Source of the DNA: Roseomonas fluvialis
Lineage (GTDB): Bacteria; Pseudomonadota; Alphaproteobacteria; Acetobacterales; Acetobacteraceae
NCBI RefSeq assembly: GCF_022846615.1
Contig: NZ_AP025637.1
Location: 4,117,001 to 4,181,000, forward strand
Length of the DNA stretch: 64,000 bases
Reading direction: 5' to 3'
The notes below the pieces were generated by a model. It worked only from the letters and a program-made list of their open reading frames with translations. It did no database searches and had not been told where the DNA came from. The number at the start of each line of letters is the position of its first letter. The first letter of the stretch is position 1. The position numbers and the translations under genes are program-made. This document shows, piece after piece, positions 34,620-42,879 of this stretch.

Positions 34620-36274
34620 TGAGCGAGGTGGTGATGCATCCGAAAACAGCCGAAGGACGGGCTCGTCAGGCGCAGCGGGAGATGGAAGAGACCGGCTTCC
34701 TGGACGGGCAGCGGGCAGCCTTCGAGGAGCGCATCAGGCGCCGCGCGCTCGTGCGCCACGCCGAGAAACGCATGGCAGATCGGCCGCTCATGCGTCGCGA
34801 GATGGAGCGACGACGTGTCGGAGAGAATCTTTGGTGTCTGCTCGACGAGATCGAGCGTGGGCCGCGAGGGGTCAGCAAGGCGCGCGTCCTCCAGAAGGCG
34901 ATCAACGCCACGCCAGAAGATTCGACAAAGCATCTGCCCCGCTACGCATTCCGCCCGACCGGAGACTCGGGCGAGACGGAGCGGCGAGCGCGCCATCTCC
35001 TGCGGACAGCCTCGAGATTCGTAAAGGTTGCGAAGGCGGCGGCGGAACTCGCCGGAATCGACCCCGATGTGGCAACACTCCGCGTCCTTGAGGGCAGCTA
35101 CTACACGCAGGATCCACCACCGGCGCCGATCGAGGCTGACCTCGTGCGCCGCACCGGCTTTATGACGCAGATGCTCTCCGATATCGCCGCTAGGCTGTGC
35201 CGAAAGTATCCCGCTGCTGCCGCCATTCGGCGGATGGAGACTGCAGGCTGGGCCCTGCAGGCGCCGGGTGACCTGACATCCCCGATGAAGGTCGATCTTG
35301 AGCTTCTCGGCGACGAACTCAACCTCTCGCAGTCGGACACTCTGTGCGTACAGACATGGAAGCGGATTGACCGCTACCCTCATGTCCATCTCGGCTATGT
35401 TAGCGGAGAAAGTGTAGCCCCAGCAGCCTTTGGCCGAGTTGCCGGCAGCCTACGGTTCCAGGACGAGGACGGGACGGAATTCGAGGCCGGTTTCGACGTC
35501 CTCGAAGTGCGCTGCTTGCCAGTGTTCCGCGTCGATCTGGTTCTGATGCCGCGCTTGCCGTCGAGAGAGCCGGCGCTGGTGTTCGCATTCATCTACGTGA
35601 CGTGGACGAAGCCGACGTCGCCGCTCACCAGGACGTCAGCTGCCGGAGTTGAGTATTCGGTCGGCGAGGAGGAAACACTGGGAGAAATCACCACCTTCGT
35701 TTCTCCCCGGACCGCCGCTGGCTTCGTCGATCCAGCCCATGGCGTGCGGATCAAAGCATCCCACCTCGCCTGGCATGGTGGCGCTTGGTCGGGATCACTG
35801 ATGTTGCTCACCGACTCGGATGGCAGGGTGATGAACGACATGCGGTCGCCGGCGGCGGGCCGAGCGGGCCTGGAAGCGATCCAGGCCTGTGAACTGCCGC
35901 GCGAGCTAGTTTGGTTGTCGGACGACCCCCTCCTGGTGCTATGCGATCAGCCTGTGCTGCATCGCCACTTTGCACCGAACCCTCGGATCGCTCATCTCTG
36001 GACGGACGACCGCCCCAACGGCGCCCCTTATGCGGAGCATCCGCTCGCCGCCGACCCTGTGCCCACGGCGCCCATGCTTGAGCCCGTCGAAGCGCCCGAG
36101 GGGAGTCTTTCGGCCCGGTTGGAGCGCTGGCTCGCGGGCGCCCTCGCTAACCGCGCGACGCTGGAGGCAGACCTGGAAGCGGCAATTGTCGCGTTCCTAG
36201 CAAGGGTCGCGGCAACAGCGTCTGACGCGAGGGACCGTCTAGCCGCCGCGGTCTACGGTCCGAGGCAGTGCTAG
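34619..36274 (+). CDS. Hypothetical protein, 551 aa
   Basis: Starts at ATG 34619, overlapping the previous stop by one base (a TTG one codon earlier is less likely). The first ~70 residues are very basic and helical (EERIRRRALVRHAEKRMADRP). The middle is mixed, with GDELNLSQSD followed by TLCVQTWKRIDRYPHVHLGY. The C-terminal ~50 residues form Ala-rich helices. No catalytic motif recognised. It is translationally coupled to the 125-aa gene and followed ~230 bp later by the zinc-ribbon gene in the same orientation. Context gives no clear role; the neighbourhood is accessory DNA between phage-like modules. Confidence 0.75.
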   Translation: MSEVVMHPKTAEGRARQAQREMEETGFLDGQRAAFEERIRRRALVRHAEKRMADRPLMRREMERRRVGENLWCLLDEIERGPRGVSKARVLQKAINATPEDSTKHLPRYAFRPTGDSGETERRARHLLRTASRFVKVAKAAAELAGIDPDVATLRVLEGSYYTQDPPPAPIEADLVRRTGFMTQMLSDIAARLCRKYPAAAAIRRMETAGWALQAPGDLTSPMKVDLELLGDELNLSQSDTLCVQTWKRIDRYPHVHLGYVSGESVAPAAFGRVAGSLRFQDEDGTEFEAGFDVLEVRCLPVFRVDLVLMPRLPSREPALVFAFIYVTWTKPTSPLTRTSAAGVEYSVGEEETLGEITTFVSPRTAAGFVDPAHGVRIKASHLAWHGGAWSGSLMLLTDSDGRVMNDMRSPAAGRAGLEAIQACELPRELVWLSDDPLLVLCDQPVLHRHFAPNPRIAHLWTDDRPNGAPYAEHPLAADPVPTAPMLEPVEAPEGSLSARLERWLAGALANRATLEADLEAAIVAFLARVAATASDARDRLAAAVYGPRQC

Positions 36275-36502
36275 CGGCGCAAACCGGTCTGGCCGATGCA
36301 GCGATCCGGCCCGCCGTCACTCGTGGACCCGCTGCTGCTTCCAGCCCCACGGCTGGCGGCACCGCGAGGTTCGCGACGCTCTCGTGATCGCCCCAGCGCC
36401 GGTGACCCCACTGCTCCCGATGCAGGGACTTATCCACGCGACATCACAGCTCCTGAACTCACGCCAAACGACCAGTCGTCAGGTGGCTCAGAGGAACCGC
36501 CG

Positions 36503-37279
36503 ATGACGACTTATGGCTCGATCGAAGCAACTTGCTGCATGTGTCACTCGACGAGCATCCAGACGACCCTGGCGAGCACAAATCGGTTCGGCACGGCCGA
36601 CCTCGACCTGCGTCCGCCTGAGATGGTTCGGAGCACGATGACGGCGTGGATACAGGCGTGCCCGAATTGCGGTTACGTCGCCGAGAAAATCGGCGTCGAA
36701 CTTCTCACTCCCGATCTCGTACGGCGAGTGCTTGCCGGCGATCGATGGCGCGAATTGATGTTCGGGTGGAAAGGGCCGGATCTTGCCTCCGCCTTCCTCC
36801 GCGCTTCCTTATTGAAACGGGAGCTCGGTCAACCGCACGACGCGGCAGATTCCGCACTGCGCGCAGCCTGGGTAGCCGATGACAGGCACGACCGCGTTCT
36901 GTCGATCGAATGTCGAAAGGAAGCGACACAGCTCACGGACTTGGCGCTTGAGGGCAAAGATCCGGATGACGAGGCATGTCGCAGAATGCGGATCCGCCAG
37001 GTCGACATCCTCCGGCGCGCGGAAATCTGGACAGCGGCGGAGAGACTTTGCGAAGACCTGCTCGATGGCTCCCCCGAAGGCACCGCCGGCATCGTGTTGC
37101 GCTTTCAGGCGAGCCTCATCCAAAAACGCGACACTTACTGTTACGCAATCAGCGATGCTCTCAGATGGACAAGGCCTCCGCTAGAGCCCGGCCCAGAAGG
37201 CGACAGGCAACAGCCAGCAGCAGGTAAAACGGCGCCCTGGATGTCAGCGTTGCGCTGGCTCACATCGCTGCGTCGTTAA
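36503..37279 (+). CDS. Zinc-ribbon plus helical-repeat protein
   Basis: 258 aa from ATG 36503 (ribosome site AGAGGAACC). The N-terminus carries CCMCHS (a CxxC within it) and CPNCGY 40 residues later, with FGTADLDLRPPEMVRSTM between, a two-knuckle zinc ribbon of a conserved uncharacterised family. Residues ~90-200 are TPR-like helices (AFLRASLLKRELGQPHDAADSALRAAW, RRMRIRQVDILRRAEIWTAAERL). Such proteins bind partners and have no evident catalytic site. Same strand as the two hypotheticals upstream. Confidence 0.72.
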   Translation: MTTYGSIEATCCMCHSTSIQTTLASTNRFGTADLDLRPPEMVRSTMTAWIQACPNCGYVAEKIGVELLTPDLVRRVLAGDRWRELMFGWKGPDLASAFLRASLLKRELGQPHDAADSALRAAWVADDRHDRVLSIECRKEATQLTDLALEGKDPDDEACRRMRIRQVDILRRAEIWTAAERLCEDLLDGSPEGTAGIVLRFQASLIQKRDTYCYAISDALRWTRPPLEPGPEGDRQQPAAGKTAPWMSALRWLTSLRR

Positions 37280-37399
37280 GCAACTCGAACCAGTTGCACG
37301 CGAAGCGTGATGCCTACCTTGCGTGCTTGGCGGGCAAAACCCTGACGTACGCGGGAAGGACTTCTTCCAACACGGCGAGCATCGCCGTAGCCGTCGGCA

Positions 37400-38002
37400 T
37401 CAGAAATAGTCTGCCGCGTCCACCGGCTTGCCGAGTCCGAGTTCCGCAAGCCGTTCCCAGCTTGTCGTTCGCGATGCGGCATCCGGCCATCGGAGCAGCA
37501 GCATGTCTCGCAGCCACCTCTGCCAGAGCTTTCGCAGCGCGTCCGTGGCACGATCGATGCCGCCAATATGGGCATCCAAGATTTCTCTCTCGCGCTCACC
37601 GGGCCTGTATTCTAAGAAAGAGTCGAATGGTCTTTCTATCCCCGCGTACGAATCACAAATAGTCCGCAGGATACTCGGCAGTGGCACGTTATCGGCTTCG
37701 TTCCTCGACATAGCTTCCGACCGGATATCGTGGACGGTGCCCATGGGGCCTGCCTCGTTTTCCTCGCGACGACCGTTGTCGGATCCATACCAGGCGGCCC
37801 GCAATGCGTCAGCGTCATCCCGCCAAGCGACGCCAAGTTCTTGGCACATCAGCTCGAGTAATTTGCCGTGATACCTCTGCAGATCTTCGTGGGCGTGGTT
37901 CCGAAGACGCCAGCCGCCTAGAATATGTTCGGTCAACGTTTCGATCGTGATGCTGGCGTCGCTGGCGGGCGGCCGAAGGTCAGCATCCGGATTCCACACC
38001 AT
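37400..38002 (-). CDS. Hypothetical protein, 200 aa
   Basis: The start is set at ATG 38002, preceded by GAAGAGGATCTCG; the open frame continues upstream to 38293 without a better start. The product begins MVWNPDADLRPPASDASITI and is mostly helical, with a central GGWRLRNHAHEDLQRYHGKLLELM and charged C-terminal helices. No recognised domain. It is convergent with the zinc-ribbon gene, 120 bp from its end. Confidence 0.6.
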   Translation of the reverse strand: MVWNPDADLRPPASDASITIETLTEHILGGWRLRNHAHEDLQRYHGKLLELMCQELGVAWRDDADALRAAWYGSDNGRREENEAGPMGTVHDIRSEAMSRNEADNVPLPSILRTICDSYAGIERPFDSFLEYRPGEREREILDAHIGGIDRATDALRKLWQRWLRDMLLLRWPDAASRTTSWERLAELGLGKPVDAADYF

Positions 38003-38234
38003 CGAGATCCTCTTCGCCGGTTGATAAGCGTCGGGGGCGGAAACGGCCGCTCCGATTACACCCGCAAATATAGCAAGGTTCTGCTCTCCGATCCGCTTGG
38101 CCTCGCGCAGCCTCGGAGCGAATGGGCGGTGGCGCGCACCCGCATCACAAAGCAATAACCTGATCGCACCCTTCGCTTGGCTTCGAGCGGCGACAGAGCG
38201 AATGGTCGTGGGCCAGCGAAAGACGGAGCCCGCG

Positions 38235-38462
38235 ATGATGAAGATCCGAGCCACGAACCAGCAGCGCAGCCTCGACGCCTTCCTCGCCTGCAAGGCCGAG
38301 TTCGATGCGCTGCTCGCCGAGTCGCAGCGGGCCAGCGCGGATCACTTCGGCACTGACCCGGACACGGTGCTTTGGGCACAGGCCGCCTGGCTGACCGACG
38401 CGATCCGCCAACTGCGTGACATCGCTGACCAGCACTTCCGCCGCGGCGAATGCGCCGCCTGA
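38235..38462 (+). CDS. Small conserved phage-like protein, 75 aa
   Basis: Starts MMKIRATNQQRSLDAFLACKAEFDALLAESQRA after GGAGCCCGCG. All-helical and acidic. Proteins of this kind are found upstream of DUF3489/recombinase genes in alphaproteobacterial islands, which is the arrangement here: DUF3489 begins 95 bp downstream and a resolvase overlaps that. Function unknown. Confidence 0.65.
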   Translation: MMKIRATNQQRSLDAFLACKAEFDALLAESQRASADHFGTDPDTVLWAQAAWLTDAIRQLRDIADQHFRRGECAA

Positions 38463-38557
38463 CGCGACGCTCCACCCCGCCGCCCTGCCCGGTTGCGGCC
38501 CGGCGGGGCTCGGGCTGGTAGCACCCGGATCATCGGGTGCGGACCAGGAGCCCGACG

Positions 38558-39433
38558 ATGACCAAGCTCTCCGACACCCAGCGCGTGATCCTCAGCCGCG
38601 CCGCCCAGCACGACGCGCTGCTCGCCACCCCGCCCGCCAAGCTGCCCGCCGCCGCGCGCCAGGCCGTCCTGCGCAGCATGATCGCCAAGGGCCTGTTGGA
38701 GGAGGTGCCCGCCGCGCGTGAGGCGATCGCGCTCGGCTGGCGGCAGGACGAGGACGGGCCGTTGATCGCGCTGCGCATCACCGCCGCGGGGCTGGCCGCG
38801 ATCGGCGTCGAGCCCGAGGCGCCGACTTCTCCAGAGGCTGTGGATGACGGCGACATCGCGGGCGAGCTGACCTCAGCGGCGCCGGCCCCAGTGCCATCCA
38901 CCGAATTACCCACAGGGCCAAAGGGAGCCTCACTGGCGGCGTTTCCGCCCGCCCCGCCCTCCGGCGGCGGCGAAGCCCCAGAGGGGCCTCAGCGCCCGCC
39001 TATGAGTCAGCACGCCCCAATCGGCCGCGCCGCTGCCCTGCGCATGGCCGCGACGACAGTCCTGACCGCCTGGGACGCCCCGGAGCGCGACGGACTCGAT
39101 GACGCGATGGCGGCCCTTCGCGACGCCCTGGCAGCGTCCCCGCGGGCTGCACGCGCTACACGCCCGCCGCGCGACCCCGCCATCCCGCCCCAGGCCCGCA
39201 CCGGCACCAAGCAGGAGGCGGTCCTCGCCCTGCTCCGCCGCGACGAGGGCACCACCATCGCCGAGATCATCGACGCCACCGGCTGGCAGCCACACACCGT
39301 CCGCGGCTTCGTCGCCGGGCTCAAGCGCAAGGGCGTGACGGTCGAGGTGCTGGAGCGCGTCCGCCAGGTCGGCCCGAACAAGCAGGGTGCGAAGGGCTCC
39401 TACTCGATCTACCGCGTCGCCGAGGCGGGCTGA
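38558..39433 (+). CDS. DUF3489 domain protein
   Basis: 291 aa from ATG 38558 (ribosome site AGGAG). Residues ~1-95 form an N-terminal helical domain (MTKLSDTQRVILSRAAQHD, LRITAAGLAAIGV). A Pro/Ala-rich linker follows. Residues ~220-288 are the DUF3489 winged-helix-like domain: GTKQEAVLALLRRDEGTTIA, EIIDATGWQPHTVRGFVAGL, KRKGVTVEVLER. The domain probably binds DNA. The gene overlaps the resolvase start by one base. DUF3489 is a recurrent partner of serine recombinases in Rhodobacterales and Acetobacteraceae islands. Confidence 0.85.
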   Translation: MTKLSDTQRVILSRAAQHDALLATPPAKLPAAARQAVLRSMIAKGLLEEVPAAREAIALGWRQDEDGPLIALRITAAGLAAIGVEPEAPTSPEAVDDGDIAGELTSAAPAPVPSTELPTGPKGASLAAFPPAPPSGGGEAPEGPQRPPMSQHAPIGRAAALRMAATTVLTAWDAPERDGLDDAMAALRDALAASPRAARATRPPRDPAIPPQARTGTKQEAVLALLRRDEGTTIAEIIDATGWQPHTVRGFVAGLKRKGVTVEVLERVRQVGPNKQGAKGSYSIYRVAEAG

Positions 39434-40137
39434 TGCGCCTGGGCGCGAACGCACCACGCCTGGCGGTCGGGTTGATCCGGGTCTCGACCGCCGAGCAGGG
39501 CAACAGCGGGCTGGGCCTGGAGGCCCAGCAGGCGAGCATCCGGTCCTTCGTCGCCGCGCAGGGATGGACGATGGTGGCGGAGTATTCCGACATCGCGTCT
39601 GGCAAGGACGACCGGCGGCCGGGGTTCCAGGGAGCGCTGGAGCGGTGCCGTCAGCTTGGCGCGGTGCTGGTCGCCGCGCGGCTGGATCGCATCACGCGGC
39701 GCGCGCACACGCTGTCGCAGTTGTTGGAGGATGGGGTCTCAATCCGCGCGGCCGACATGCCGGGGGCCGACGACCTGATGCTGCGCATCTACGCCGCGAT
39801 GGCGCAGAAGGAGCGCGAGCTGATCAGCGAGCGGACGCGGGCGGCGCTGGCGGCAGCCAAGGCGCGGGGGAGGGTTCTGGGCGGCGACCGAGGCTATCGG
39901 CCGGCCGCCAGCCCGGACGCCGCAGCAGCGGCCCAGGCGCGGCGTGAGGCGGCGGAACGCACGGCGCATCGGCTCGGGCTGGAAGTGGACCGCCTGCGCG
40001 CAGAGGGGGTCGAAGGACACGCGGCCCTCGCGCGTGCTCTCAACGCGCGGGCTGTGCCAGCGCCGCGCGGCAGCGTCGCCTGGACCCACACCACCGTCGC
40101 TCGCGTGCTGGCCCGCACACGTTGCATCGAACGCTAG
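39433..40137 (+). CDS. Serine recombinase of the resolvase/invertase type
   Basis: 234 aa. The catalytic domain has VGLIRVSTAEQ with nucleophile Ser18, then RPGFQGALERC, VLVAARLDRITRRAHTL and the E-helix region MAQKERELISERTRAALAAAKARG. The C-terminal part (ALARALNARAVPAPRG, WTHTTVARVLARTR) is an HTH of the recombinase type. The start overlaps the DUF3489 stop (TGATG). Size fits a resolvase acting on a short site, but no dyad-symmetric res site was found by eye. The neighbouring module at 48539-50965 carries a large recombinase of the same superfamily. Confidence 0.88.
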   Translation: MRLGANAPRLAVGLIRVSTAEQGNSGLGLEAQQASIRSFVAAQGWTMVAEYSDIASGKDDRRPGFQGALERCRQLGAVLVAARLDRITRRAHTLSQLLEDGVSIRAADMPGADDLMLRIYAAMAQKERELISERTRAALAAAKARGRVLGGDRGYRPAASPDAAAAAQARREAAERTAHRLGLEVDRLRAEGVEGHAALARALNARAVPAPRGSVAWTHTTVARVLARTRCIER

Positions 40138-40222
40138 CCGAACACTCGCCCCGCCCCGCGGCGCTGAAATCCCTTGGACCGGGCACGCACGGACCAGCAC
40201 ACTGGGCCGTAGGGGAGATGTC

Positions 40223-41029
40223 ATGGTGAATGAGTATGCTGGGAGCAGGATGCATGTCCTCGATTGGGTCGAGGGCCGCAGCGGCGGCTTTGTGGAATCC
40301 CTGAATGCCATGCTGACGCTCACGGGCGCCAGCGTATCGCCTGAGGCGTTGTGGCGCCCTGTCGGCTACAGCAATCCCGCAGAGGCGCTCCTCGACCGCG
40401 ATTGCGCGCCGTTGCTTCCGGCGCAGGTCAGTCGGTGCCTCCGTGAATGGTGGCTAGCGGTTGACCATCCGACGGCCAGCGGACCGAATTGGGACCTCGT
40501 GGCGGCGGTAGACTTTCCCGAGCGGCGCCGCGGCCTCGTCCTGGTGGAGGCCAAGGCCCACGTCGGTGAGCTTGCTAATGAGGGCGCCGCAAAGCGGCTG
40601 CGTTCCGACGCCAGCGCCAACAGCCACAAGAACCACGAGAGGATCGGACGCGCCGTTGCCGAGGCGTGTCAGGCACTGAGGGCCTCAGACGCGCGCATCG
40701 GCATTAGTCGTGACCGTTGCTACCAGTTTTCCAATCGCGTCGCCTTTGCCTGGAAGCTCGCCTCACTGGGCATCCCAACCGCTCTAATCTATCTCGGCTT
40801 CACCGGTGACGCGGTCATCGGACGCCTGTCAGCGCAGATCCGTGATGCCGAGCACTGGCGCAGCCTGATCAAGCAGCAGACGGATGACGTGTTCCCGACG
40901 GAGATGTGGGAACGGGAGATCGCAGTAGTGTCGACCCCGCTTTGGCTCTTGGCGCGGACACTACCTGCCTATCGCCATTCACCTGAGTTGGCAGTTCGAC
41001 GCGCATCGCGAGGAGGGCAGGCATCCTGA
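40223..41029 (+). CDS. Putative PD-(D/E)xK-type nuclease-like protein
   Basis: 268 aa from ATG 40223 (ribosome site GGGGAG). The diagnostic stretch is NWDLVAAVDF...RGLVLVEAKAHVGEL: an Asp followed ~20 residues later by VEAK, which fits the D...(D/E)xK core of restriction-like nucleases. Downstream, NRVAFAWKLASLGIPTALIYLGF is a conserved hydrophobic segment. The family is known only as hypothetical. It is followed 70 bp later by an uncharacterised gene in the same orientation, a two-gene arrangement in accessory DNA that would suit a defence or toxin pair. No Walker or helicase motifs. Confidence 0.65.
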   Translation: MVNEYAGSRMHVLDWVEGRSGGFVESLNAMLTLTGASVSPEALWRPVGYSNPAEALLDRDCAPLLPAQVSRCLREWWLAVDHPTASGPNWDLVAAVDFPERRRGLVLVEAKAHVGELANEGAAKRLRSDASANSHKNHERIGRAVAEACQALRASDARIGISRDRCYQFSNRVAFAWKLASLGIPTALIYLGFTGDAVIGRLSAQIRDAEHWRSLIKQQTDDVFPTEMWEREIAVVSTPLWLLARTLPAYRHSPELAVRRASRGGQAS

Positions 41030-41099
41030 CGCCACGCGCCATGACGACGACCTGGCTCCCGCCCGGCGGGTCAGTGAACGCCTTTGGGGCGCGTTCAAC

Positions 41100-41888
41100 G
41101 TGAGCACTCCGGTCGACGCAGAAGCGCGAGGCCTTGCCTATGCGGCCGCGCGGGAGGTCATCGCCCCTGCAAACTCAGGCTGGCCGATGCTGCCGAATGC
41201 CCTCGCGGACGACGCGGTGCGAAAGACTGGTGAGGGTCGCAAGCGCGCGCTAGCCTGGATCGACACCGCGCTCGGAGCGCCCTGGCTGCGAATCATCGAC
41301 GCGCCCGACTACGTTGGCTGGCGCCGTCTTGCCGGATCACTCACCGGCACGTTCAGGGACGGCCTGACGCCCGATCCGGCTTTCGACCAAAGCTGCACGC
41401 TGGAGATTTTGGACCTGGCCGTGACGCGTACCGGCTGGGCTTTCACGCCGGGCTGCCTCACGGTCAGCATGCACGCGCTCGGCCGCCTGGTGCAGCGCGG
41501 GCGCGTGCGTGCCACGGCCGCTCTGCGGGCCGCGGTACTGGATCTGCACGACACATTGCTTCGAATGCCAGAGGCGACCGTAGGTGCCATGATCAACGCG
41601 CGGCTCGGGATCAACCCAAGCGAACAGAGAGCGGATTTGCTTTTGCCAGGGCCAGCCGGCGGCGCATGGGCAACAACGATTCTCCTGGTTGAACTCGAGC
41701 GGACTCGCACGCTCCGACCAATGTGGGCGGCCCGCACCTACCTAGACCAAGACCAGCTTGACGATTCACAGGCCAGCGCGGTGGCAGGCCTTCGCAGGTC
41801 AATGCTGCCAGACCGCTACAGCCCGGGATCGGCGGGCTACGGGATGCTGAGGCCCGCAATGCCACGGCCGCCCGAGGATGGCGTATGA
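41100..41888 (+). CDS. Hypothetical protein paired with the nuclease-like gene
   Basis: 262 aa, GTG start after GGGGCGCGTTCAAC. Opens STPVDAEARGLAYAAAREVI and contains WLRIIDAPDYVGWRRLAGSLTG and DLAVTRTGWAFTPGCLTVSMHALGRL. No domain recognised. The mostly helical sequence has no signal peptide. Same strand as the VEAK-motif gene with a 70-bp gap, so they may form one operon; a role as its partner or regulator is only an inference. Confidence 0.6.
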   Translation: MSTPVDAEARGLAYAAAREVIAPANSGWPMLPNALADDAVRKTGEGRKRALAWIDTALGAPWLRIIDAPDYVGWRRLAGSLTGTFRDGLTPDPAFDQSCTLEILDLAVTRTGWAFTPGCLTVSMHALGRLVQRGRVRATAALRAAVLDLHDTLLRMPEATVGAMINARLGINPSEQRADLLLPGPAGGAWATTILLVELERTRTLRPMWAARTYLDQDQLDDSQASAVAGLRRSMLPDRYSPGSAGYGMLRPAMPRPPEDGV

Positions 41889-41997
41889 CGCATTCACCCG
41901 GCTCATTGCGCTCTGAACCAGGCTGCCTGGTCGGCGGCTGCACGACGGCGAAGGGTCGAAAGGGGACACGCGTGCGCTGCTATGTCCCCGTCCCCTC

Positions 41998-42051
41998 TCC
42001 TGTTCACCACCGACCAACGGTCGTTGCTCGGTGTTGAACAGATGCGATGCG
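41998..42051 (+). repeat. Short dispersed repeat, copy 2
   Basis: Matches 2385-2438 over ~54 bases (CTGTTC.CCACCGACC.ACG, GTGTTGA.CAGATGCGATGCG). Lies directly beside the end of the satellite-like block at 42059, so it could be the remnant of its left attachment end. Confidence 0.5.
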
Positions 42052-42058
42052 ACGAGGG

Positions 42059-42472
42059 TCAGCCGAGATTCTTCGGCGCGTAGGTCTCGAGCCACTCCTG
42101 CTCCGACAGCCGCGGCTGAACGTTGATCACGTACCGCTGCTGCACCTCGCCCTTCACCGTCGCCTCAACATCGTGCTTCTCGCGCCAGCCCCCGCGCGCC
42201 TTCATCCAGAAGATCGCCGCCGCCACGTTGTTCTGCCGCGTCGCCATGTTGAACAGCGCCTGCGCCACCTTCGTGTTCGCATCCGCCTCCGCCTGGTCCA
42301 GCTCATCGCCCAGCAGCGCGTTCAGCCGCGGCACGTCGATCTTCAGGTAGCCCGCAATCGCTGTGCGCGGCGCGCCAAACCCGGCCATCGCCCTCGCCGT
42401 CCGGCGCTGCTCGTCGGTCAGCAGCAGCCTGGTCTGCTCGACCTCCGAATCCGAACCCGCCGGTGCCGTCAT
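42059..42472 (-). CDS. TerS-like phage protein 2 (HTH)
   Basis: 137 aa. The N-terminal half is a homeodomain-like HTH (LTDEQRRTARAMAGFGAPRTAIAGYLKIDVPRLNALL) followed by an amphipathic helix (DANTKVAQALFNMATRQNNVAAAIFWM), the layout of small terminase subunits and related phage DNA-binding proteins. It is a paralogue of the preceding gene, whose stop it overlaps by 4 bp. A broken third copy lies at 11131. TerS-like proteins direct packaging to specific DNA; in satellites they redirect helper packaging. The call rests on domain layout, not on a proven match. Confidence 0.65.
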   Translation of the reverse strand: MTAPAGSDSEVEQTRLLLTDEQRRTARAMAGFGAPRTAIAGYLKIDVPRLNALLGDELDQAEADANTKVAQALFNMATRQNNVAAAIFWMKARGGWREKHDVEATVKGEVQQRYVINVQPRLSEQEWLETYAPKNLG

Positions 42473-42879
42473 TGCCGCTCGCCGTCGCTCGCGGTCGTCT
42501 CGTCCACCAGCACCACCTGGACCGTCTTCACCTCACGCTCGAGGCGCCGGATCTCCGCATGCAGTTCCGCATCGCTCATCCGGCTGATGTCATCATCGAT
42601 CACCGGCTTGATCTCGACCTTCTCGCGCCAGCCCGCCCGCGCCTTCATCCAGAATATCGCCGCCGCGACGTTCTTCCCCTGCGTCGCCATCTGGAACAGC
42701 GACTGCGCCACCTTCGCGTTCGCCTCCGTCGTCCCCCGGTCCAGTTCCTCCCGGAAATGCTTGCGCAGGGTCTTGGCGTCGATCCCGAGGAAGGTCGCGA
42801 TGTCAGTGTGCGGCACGCCGAACCCGGCCATGGTCTTCACCGTGCGGCGCTGGTCAGGGGTGGGGTCATGCCGGCGCAT
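42469..42879 (-). CDS. TerS-like phage protein 1 (HTH)
   Basis: 136 aa from ATG 42879. Same layout as its neighbour: HTH (TPDQRRTVKTMAGFGVPHTDIATFLGIDAKTLRKHF), then EANAKVAQSLFQMATQGKNVAAAIFWMKARAGWRE and a charged C-terminus (AELHAEIRRLEREVKTVQVVL). The gene begins 14 bp inside the methyltransferase gene and overlaps the next one by 4 bp, so three genes form a tight transcript. Duplicated TerS-like genes are unusual; one may bind packaging-site DNA and the other may regulate. Confidence 0.65.
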   Translation of the reverse strand: MRRHDPTPDQRRTVKTMAGFGVPHTDIATFLGIDAKTLRKHFREELDRGTTEANAKVAQSLFQMATQGKNVAAAIFWMKARAGWREKVEIKPVIDDDISRMSDAELHAEIRRLEREVKTVQVVLVDETTASDGERQ

